Shown piece by piece: positions 7,106 to 11,183 of a stretch of DNA of 11,183 bases. The notes under the pieces are model-generated. The model did no database searches. It had not been told where the DNA came from and worked only from the letters and a program-made list of their open reading frames with translations. Both the position numbers and the translations under genes were made by a program. The DNA is from Gammaproteobacteria bacterium (GTDB lineage Bacteria; Pseudomonadota; Gammaproteobacteria; Steroidobacterales; MnTg04), in the NCBI GenBank assembly GCA_027297845.1, contig JAPUHG010000055.1, positions 1 through 11,183 on the forward strand. Direction: 5' to 3'. Within the stretch, counting starts at the first letter, position 1; every line of letters starts with the position of its first letter.

Positions 7106-7112
7106 GAGGTGA
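7106..7112 (+). promoter_or_regulatory. Ribosome-binding site that fixes the TIR-like gene start
   Basis: GAGGTGA is a perfect seven-base complement to the 16S rRNA 3' end. It ends five bases before the GTG at 7118, ideal spacing. An earlier in-frame GTG at 7109 lies inside this element and could not be served by it, so 7118 is the preferred start. Confidence 0.75.
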
Positions 7113-7117
7113 ACACC

Positions 7118-7591
7118 GTGTCCCAGGATGACCCGATTCGCATTTTTGCCAGCCATGCTTTCCAGGACCACGACGATTATCATCGTTTTTTCGAGTACCT
7201 CGAGAGCGCCACCAATTTTTTCTACAGGAACCGTGCCGTACCGGGCAAGGTCCCGGAGGTGGACACCAAAGAGAGTTTCAAGGACGAGCTCCGTGAGCAG
7301 ATCAAAGCTGCGGAGATCGTCGTAATACTGGCGGGAATGTACGAGGAATCCCGCGAATGGATCGACTTTACTTTGCTTGCTGCCCAGGCATTCGAAAAGC
7401 CGATCATCGCCATGGAGCATTTCGGGAGCACCCAGGAAGTGGCGCCGGAAATTGCCAGTATCGCGGATGAAGTGGTGTCCTGGAACGATCGCTCGATGGT
7501 GGACGCTATACGCCGGCAGGCCAGGCACGAAGATACCCAGCGTTGGGATGTGGTCGAGTTTGATATGCCCGAAACGCCAGAAGACTCCTGA
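7118..7591 (+). CDS. TIR-like domain protein, ThsB/MTH538 (DUF1863) type
   Basis: A 157-residue cytoplasmic protein consisting of one TIR-like domain. The features IRIFASHAFQDHDDYHRF (7-24), FFYRNRAVP (34-42), IVVILAGMY (67-75), REWIDFTLLAAQ (79-90), KPIIAM (94-99) and ADEVVSWNDRSMVDAIR (116-132) match, in order, the family that includes the Thoeris defence protein ThsB. Some members of that family make cyclic ADP-ribose signals from NAD. The usual WxxxE reads W81-IDF-T85 here, so the glutamate linked to NADase activity is replaced by Thr. It may be inactive as an NADase, structural, or use another residue. No ThsA-like SIR2 or SLOG effector is in the window. The start is GTG 7118 (GTG 7109 is the longer alternative). 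The oxygenase gene follows after 21 bp on the same strand. Confidence 0.8.
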   Translation: MSQDDPIRIFASHAFQDHDDYHRFFEYLESATNFFYRNRAVPGKVPEVDTKESFKDELREQIKAAEIVVILAGMYEESREWIDFTLLAAQAFEKPIIAMEHFGSTQEVAPEIASIADEVVSWNDRSMVDAIRRQARHEDTQRWDVVEFDMPETPEDS

Positions 7592-7612
7592 AGGCCCTGA
7601 AGCGGTACCCCT

Positions 7613-8335
7613 ATGAAACCGTTACAAATGACTCAGCAAGAGCTTTTTAGCACGCCGATTTGGCGGGTCGAGGCATCTGACATTGCAGAGCACAAGGAAA
7701 CCATGCTTGCCGACCTCGAGCAACGATGGGCCGATGGATATTTTGAAAAACATAGCCACGGCTACGGTTTTCAAAGCAAAGATGACCTGTTTTCACCGCA
7801 GTCCATGGAAGAACGCCCGTATCTGAAACTTATCCGGGACAAGTTTGTTGCCGCGTGCCGGCAGATCCTGGTCGCGCGTCATGGCATCGCCAAACAGATG
7901 CCATTCGATATATACGCGGTACAAGGCTGGCATCTGATCCAGACCAACGAGCAGTGGGTGGATGGCCCCTGGCACACGCATCACCCGGCAACGCTGAGTG
8001 GTTGTTATTACCTGCAGATTCCCGAGTACAAGGAACCTAACGAAGGTCTGTTGATGTTTCAGCGTTCGCAGCCGCCAACCGATATATTCGTCAAACAGCA
8101 ATCCGGCGTGGTACCGGCCGAAGGGCAATTCGTGATCTTCCCGTCCTACCTGCTGCACCGGCCAGCACCGTGCCCAAGCGCGGATAAATGGAGGATAACC
8201 GTGTCCATGGATTGTTTCGTCCACTGGCACAAACGCTATTCGCACCCGGTTAGTGACGTTGGCCCGAAAGAATGGGACGAGGCGCTCAAGCAGAGCTTCA
8301 ATCCCGGTCGATCGCCAAAAGACGGTTTAGGGTGA
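7613..8335 (+). CDS. Putative 2OG-Fe(II) oxygenase (TIGR02466/PF13759-like)
   Basis: A 240-residue soluble protein. The segment PWHTHHPATLSGCYYLQIP (119-137), the later FPSYLLHRPAP (176-186) and KWRITVSMD (192-200) match the pattern H.H....LSG.YYL...FPS.L.H...R.S of a putative 2-oxoglutarate/Fe(II) oxygenase family. His121 and/or His123, and His182, are the likely metal ligands, and Arg194 the likely 2-oxoglutarate contact. The usual HxD aspartate is not obvious. The N-terminal QELFSTPIW is also typical of this family. The substrate is unknown; relatives have been linked to modification of small molecules or proteins without firm evidence. The ATG at 7613 has no good ribosome-binding site, and an in-frame ATG at 7628 is also possible. 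It lies 21 bp after the TIR-like gene, so it is probably on the same transcript. Confidence 0.78.
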   Translation: MKPLQMTQQELFSTPIWRVEASDIAEHKETMLADLEQRWADGYFEKHSHGYGFQSKDDLFSPQSMEERPYLKLIRDKFVAACRQILVARHGIAKQMPFDIYAVQGWHLIQTNEQWVDGPWHTHHPATLSGCYYLQIPEYKEPNEGLLMFQRSQPPTDIFVKQQSGVVPAEGQFVIFPSYLLHRPAPCPSADKWRITVSMDCFVHWHKRYSHPVSDVGPKEWDEALKQSFNPGRSPKDGLG

Positions 8336-8346
8336 ATTTACTTCAC
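8332..8346. repeat. Short perfect inverted repeat after the oxygenase gene
   Basis: GTGAA-TTTAC-TTCAC is a 5-bp perfect inverted repeat with a 5-base loop, overlapping the oxygenase stop codon (8333-8335). It is too short and lacks a T-run to be called a terminator. It could be an operator for the epimerase-like gene that starts 37 bp later, or chance. Confidence 0.3.
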
Positions 8347-8382
8347 ATTAGTCTGATAACCCTTTATTAATTAAGGACAAAG

Positions 8383-9516
8383 ATGAGCATCAGCAGACGC
8401 GAATTTGTACAACTGGGCCTGGCTGGGGCGTTGGCAGCCGGTAGCGGGCCCGTCGTCGCTGCAACCACCAGGCTGTATGGCGAGATTCCTGCGCGGACGT
8501 TGAAAATCCTGATCCTGGGTGGTACCGGTTTTATCGGGCCGCACATGGTGCGGGAAGCGCAGGGTCGAGGGCACACAATAACCTTGTTTAACCGCGGCAA
8601 GAGCAATCCGGATTTGTTTAGCGATGTCGAGACACTGATCGGCGATCGTGACGGCAATCTGCAGGCGCTGGAAGGCCGGAAATGGGATGTGGTCATCGAT
8701 AATTCCGGTTATTTGCCGCGCCTGGTTGGCGACTCGGCGCGCTTGCTGGCCGAAGCCGTCGATCATTATTTATTCATCTCGACGATTTCCGTTTACGCAT
8801 CTTTCGGGCAAAGATTCATGGATGAAACCGCTGCTCTGAAGGTTTTGGAGGATCAGGGCAGCGAGGAAATCGAAAAGTACTACGGAGAGCTCAAAGTTCT
8901 GTGTGAGCAAGTCGTGCAGGAAACCTTGCCTGGCCGCAATACGATAATTCGGCCGGGTCTGATCGCAGGGCCGGGTGACCACACAGACCGTCTGAGTTAC
9001 TGGCCGATCCGTGTTTCACGTGGTGGGCAAATGCTGGCTCCGGGCGATGGCAGCGATTTTATGCAGTGGGTCGATGCGCGGGACCTGGCGCAGTTTGCCA
9101 TTCGTTGCATCGAGCGCGAGATCACTGGTATTTACAATGCTGTACGGCCAGCCGCCGCCTATACGATAGGCGACATGATTGAAGACAGCCGCGTCATCAG
9201 TGGCGTCAAGGACCTGGAAGTGGAGTGGATACCTGTGGATTTCCTGGCTAGCCAGGAGATTCACCCGTTCGCTAATTTGCCGGCCTGGGTGCCATCAAGT
9301 CCGGCGAGTGAGTTTTCCGGCGTGTTTACCGTCAGCGGCGCTGCGGGCGTCGCCAAGGGATTGCGAGCGCGAGCGGCCACCGAGACCATTGCGGATACGC
9401 TTGCCTGGTGGCATACGCTGCCCGAAGAGCGGCGTAACCCGATTCGTGCGGGTATCAGCGCGGAAAAGGAAGCCGAAGTACTCGCGGCCTGGGCTAAAGA
9501 AAATTCCGACGCGTAA
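8383..9516 (+). CDS. Tat-exported NAD-dependent epimerase/dehydratase-like protein (extended SDR)
   Basis: A 377-residue protein. It begins with a twin-arginine signal (SRREF at 4-8, a hydrophobic stretch about 11-27, cleavage likely near VVAA at 24-27), so it should be folded with its cofactor in the cytoplasm and then exported. The mature part is an extended SDR Rossmann enzyme: GGTGFIG at 46-52, FISTISVYA at 131-139, the catalytic-type YxxxK (Y167-GEL-K171) and IRPGLIAGPGDHTDR at 189-203. Such proteins act on nucleotide-linked or similar substrates with NAD(P); this one's substrate is unknown. A good ribosome-binding site (AAGGA, 8373-8377) precedes the ATG. It is co-oriented with the TIR-like and oxygenase genes, 47 bp after the latter, and ends 12 bp from the convergent isocitrate dehydrogenase. 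Confidence 0.87.
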   Translation: MSISRREFVQLGLAGALAAGSGPVVAATTRLYGEIPARTLKILILGGTGFIGPHMVREAQGRGHTITLFNRGKSNPDLFSDVETLIGDRDGNLQALEGRKWDVVIDNSGYLPRLVGDSARLLAEAVDHYLFISTISVYASFGQRFMDETAALKVLEDQGSEEIEKYYGELKVLCEQVVQETLPGRNTIIRPGLIAGPGDHTDRLSYWPIRVSRGGQMLAPGDGSDFMQWVDARDLAQFAIRCIEREITGIYNAVRPAAAYTIGDMIEDSRVISGVKDLEVEWIPVDFLASQEIHPFANLPAWVPSSPASEFSGVFTVSGAAGVAKGLRARAATETIADTLAWWHTLPEERRNPIRAGISAEKEAEVLAAWAKENSDA

Positions 9517-9528
9517 CGGACAGACCAG

Positions 9529-10557
9529 TTAGCCAAGCCTTGCCATTACAGAGTCAGCGTACTCATTGGTTCCGGCTTTACCACCCAGATCTCCGGTCAG
9601 GCAGCTGCCATCGTCAATCGTGGCCTGAATCGCCTCACGCAGGCGGGTCGCCTTTTCGTGCTCACCGACATGATCGAGCATCATCGCCGCGGCCAGTAAT
9701 AACGCGGTGGGATTGGCGATTCCCTTGCCGGCGATGTCCGGCGCCGAGCCGTGTACGGCTTCGAATATCGCGGCATGCTTGCCGATGTTAGCGCCCGGTG
9801 TCAGCCCCAGCCCGCCGACCAGCCCCGCCATCAGGTCGGACAAAATATCACCAAACATATTGGTGGTCAGGAGCATGTCGAACTGCGTCGGATCCAGTAC
9901 GAGTTGCATGGCGCAGGCATCGACGATACGGGTCTCGACCTCAATCTTATCCTGGTACTTTTCAGCAACCTGGTTGGCGGTTTCCAGAAACAGACCGGAC
10001 AGGCACTTCAGGATATTGGCCTTGTGCACGATGGTGATTTTTTTGCGACCTTGAGCGATCGCGTACTCGAACGCGTACTCGGCTATGCGCCGGGAGCCTG
10101 CACGGGTAATGATGCCCGAGGCTTCGGCGACCGCGTGCGGGTCGTCATCGATCTGAATGAAATGCTCGACACCGACATACAGGCCCTCCGTGTTTTCCCG
10201 GATCAGCACGATATCGACGTCCTCGAAACGCCCGCCAGGCACATAAGTGCGGGCAGGGCGCACGTTGGCATACAGCCCGAACATTTTGCGCAGCTCGACA
10301 TTGATCGAGCGGAAACCCTCACCAACCGGTGTGGTCAGCGGGCCTTTCAATGCCAGGCTGGTCTTACGGATGCTGTCCAGCGTAGCGTCTGGTAATGGTG
10401 TTCCTAGGGCGTCGAACGCAGTCATTCCGGCTTGTTGCTCATCCCAGTCAAAGGGTGCATCCAACACATCGAGGATGGCAATTACGGCCGCCGAAATCTC
10501 CGGCCCGATGCCATCGCCGCGAATCAGCGTGGCAGGTATATTTTTGTTTGCTGACAT
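9529..10557 (-). CDS. Isocitrate dehydrogenase, probably NAD-dependent
   Basis: A 342-residue member of the isocitrate/isopropylmalate dehydrogenase family. It shows GDGIGPE (14-20), the substrate segment SINVELR (84-90) with MFGLYANVRPA (92-102), and the family signature NMFGDILSDLMAGLVGGLG (233-251) with metal-binding aspartates. HGSAPDIAGKGIANP (269-283) has Asp274-Ile where NADP enzymes such as E. coli Icd carry Lys-Tyr. This points to NAD and to isocitrate-to-2-oxoglutarate conversion in the TCA cycle. 3-Isopropylmalate dehydrogenase is less likely, given the SxN substrate segment. The ATG has a weak ribosome-binding site (GAGCTG). The gene is downstream of the cation transporter gene on the same strand with a 73-bp gap, and convergent with the epimerase-like gene. 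Confidence 0.9.
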   Translation of the reverse strand: MSANKNIPATLIRGDGIGPEISAAVIAILDVLDAPFDWDEQQAGMTAFDALGTPLPDATLDSIRKTSLALKGPLTTPVGEGFRSINVELRKMFGLYANVRPARTYVPGGRFEDVDIVLIRENTEGLYVGVEHFIQIDDDPHAVAEASGIITRAGSRRIAEYAFEYAIAQGRKKITIVHKANILKCLSGLFLETANQVAEKYQDKIEVETRIVDACAMQLVLDPTQFDMLLTTNMFGDILSDLMAGLVGGLGLTPGANIGKHAAIFEAVHGSAPDIAGKGIANPTALLLAAAMMLDHVGEHEKATRLREAIQATIDDGSCLTGDLGGKAGTNEYADSVMARLG

Positions 10558-10599
10558 TTTTCAGCTCGTTTACGGGCGGCCTCTATTTGGCCGGCCGCA

Positions 10600-10608
10600 A
10601 TTCTAGCA
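10600..10608 (-). promoter_or_regulatory. Candidate extended -10 promoter of the isocitrate dehydrogenase gene
   Basis: On the minus strand the bases read TGCTAGAAT, identical to the candidate before the cNMP/rhodanese gene (3482-3490), and both have GGGCC 7-8 bp further upstream. No good -35 is seen. The predicted leader is about 35-40 nt and holds the GC-rich inverted repeat GCGGCC / GGCCGC (about 10576-10598). Confidence 0.45.
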
Positions 10609-10630
10609 GCCTGTTTGGCCCGGGACTAAT

Positions 10631-11183
10631 TTAATCGTCACTCAACTCCCCGGCACCACGTATCTCGATATCCAGCTCGATCGTCGAGTGACCAATACCG
10701 AAATCTTCCCAAAGCAGGTCCTTGATCTTCTGCAGGATACGGGCCTGATCGGCATCGCTATCGATGACCGCGTGCATCGTCATCAACGTATTTTCGGCAT
10801 TCAGACTCCAGACATGGACGTGGTGGATGTCTGCAATTTGCGGTACACGTGAAACCAGCGTCTGGCGCATAAGGTCCGTATCCAGCCATTCGGGTGCCCC
10901 CTCGAGCAGAATATGACTCGATTTACGCAGGAGTTTCCAGGCGGAGCGAAGAATCAGCATGGCGACAAATACCGAAAGCAGGGGATCGATCGGCATCCAG
11001 CCGGTTAGCAAAATAACGATTGCGGCCACGATCGCGCCCGCTGAGCCCAGCAGATCGCCCAGGACGTGCAGGCTCGCGCCCTGCAGATTGAGGTTATCTT
11101 GCGAAGCCGTGCTGAGTATGAAATAGCTCGTCAGGTTGACCAGCATGCCAATGCTGGCGACGACCAGCATCATCCCGCCGAGC
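10631..11183 (-). CDS. Cation diffusion facilitator transporter, CzcD/ZitB-like (partial, N-terminus outside)
   Basis: About 184 residues of the C-terminal part are present. The frame stays open to the right edge (LGGMMLVVASIGMLVNL), so the ATG near 11173 is internal and the real start is outside. CDF proteins are inner-membrane antiporters that export Zn2+, Co2+, Cd2+ or similar ions. Seen here are a membrane segment at the edge, then ASLHVLGDLLGSAGA with the HxxxD metal-site pair, another helix (IVAAIVILLTGW), PIDPLLSVFVAMLILRSAW, HILLEGAPEWLD, and a cytoplasmic domain with HHVHVWSLNAENTLMTMHAV and GIGHSTIELD. These match the ZitB/CzcD branch. Metal specificity cannot be assigned. It precedes the isocitrate dehydrogenase gene by 73 bp on the same strand. 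Confidence 0.92.
   Translation of the reverse strand, partial: LGGMMLVVASIGMLVNLTSYFILSTASQDNLNLQGASLHVLGDLLGSAGAIVAAIVILLTGWMPIDPLLSVFVAMLILRSAWKLLRKSSHILLEGAPEWLDTDLMRQTLVSRVPQIADIHHVHVWSLNAENTLMTMHAVIDSDADQARILQKIKDLLWEDFGIGHSTIELDIEIRGAGELSDD

Noticed and set aside
6953..7528. Minus-strand open frame of 191 codons over the TIR-like gene
   Set aside because: Antisense to a gene with a strong ribosome-binding site and clear family motifs; its own translation shows nothing recognisable.
8342..8370. Promoter TTCACA-17 bp-TATTAA before the epimerase-like gene
   Set aside because: The hexamers look good, but transcription would start near 8377, inside or after the AAGGA ribosome-binding site, leaving it out of the message.
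9517..9528. Bidirectional terminator between the epimerase-like and isocitrate dehydrogenase genes
   Set aside because: The gap is only 12 bp, and no hairpin with flanking T-runs is visible.
9751..10395. Plus-strand open frame of 214 codons inside the isocitrate dehydrogenase gene
   Set aside because: It is a shadow of a clearly coding minus-strand gene, with no motif or ribosome-binding site.
10576..10598. GC-rich inverted repeat GCGGCC/GGCCGC as a terminator
   Set aside because: No T-run follows on either strand, and it lies within the probable leader of the isocitrate dehydrogenase gene.

Overview
This window looks like a chromosomal segment of a gammaproteobacterium, probably an environmental or marine lineage without a close model relative. 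The main reason is the order mltG (3' end) - tmk - holB - pilZ at the left, which is the order known from Pseudomonas and related gammaproteobacteria. GC content is moderate to high (roughly 55%), codon use looks uniform, and no transposase, integrase, tRNA or rRNA is visible. All calls are by eye from the sequence and translation; no database was searched.

Layout. (1) Positions 1-2118, plus strand: the last 41 codons of MltG, thymidylate kinase, the DNA polymerase III delta' subunit and a type IV pilus PilZ protein, all tightly packed (ATGA overlap, 18-bp gap, 1-bp gap). (2) Positions 2119-2317: a convergent intergenic region with a striking array of seven 14-bp tandem repeats plus a partial eighth, starting six bases after the pilZ stop. 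(3) Positions 2318-5956, minus strand: a fused enoyl-CoA hydratase/3-hydroxyacyl-CoA dehydrogenase, a YciA-type acyl-CoA thioesterase overlapping it by ATGA, then a protein with two cyclic-nucleotide-binding-like domains and a rhodanese domain. The last has its own candidate extended -10 promoter and a CRP-like palindrome. (4) Positions 6238-9516: an accessory-looking block. An endonuclease/exonuclease/phosphatase (EEP) family protein on the minus strand is divergent from a plus-strand set: a ThsB-like TIR protein, a 2OG-Fe(II) oxygenase-like protein and a Tat-exported SDR/epimerase-like protein. (5) Positions 9529-11183, minus strand: an NAD-type isocitrate dehydrogenase and, at the right edge, a partial CzcD/ZitB-like cation efflux transporter.

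How the parts work together. The left block serves DNA replication (dTMP phosphorylation, clamp loading) with cell-wall and pilus genes attached by conserved synteny. The fad-type operon performs two steps of beta-oxidation and can release acyl groups from CoA; no thiolase is present here. Isocitrate dehydrogenase feeds the TCA cycle with NADH.

The least ordinary parts are the 14-bp array after pilZ and the TIR-like gene. The TIR-like protein keeps the family scaffold but has Thr where relatives carry the glutamate of the WxxxE motif, has no visible ThsA partner, and lies 21 bp before an oxygenase gene. Whether this is a functional unit is inference; nothing in the window proves a new system.
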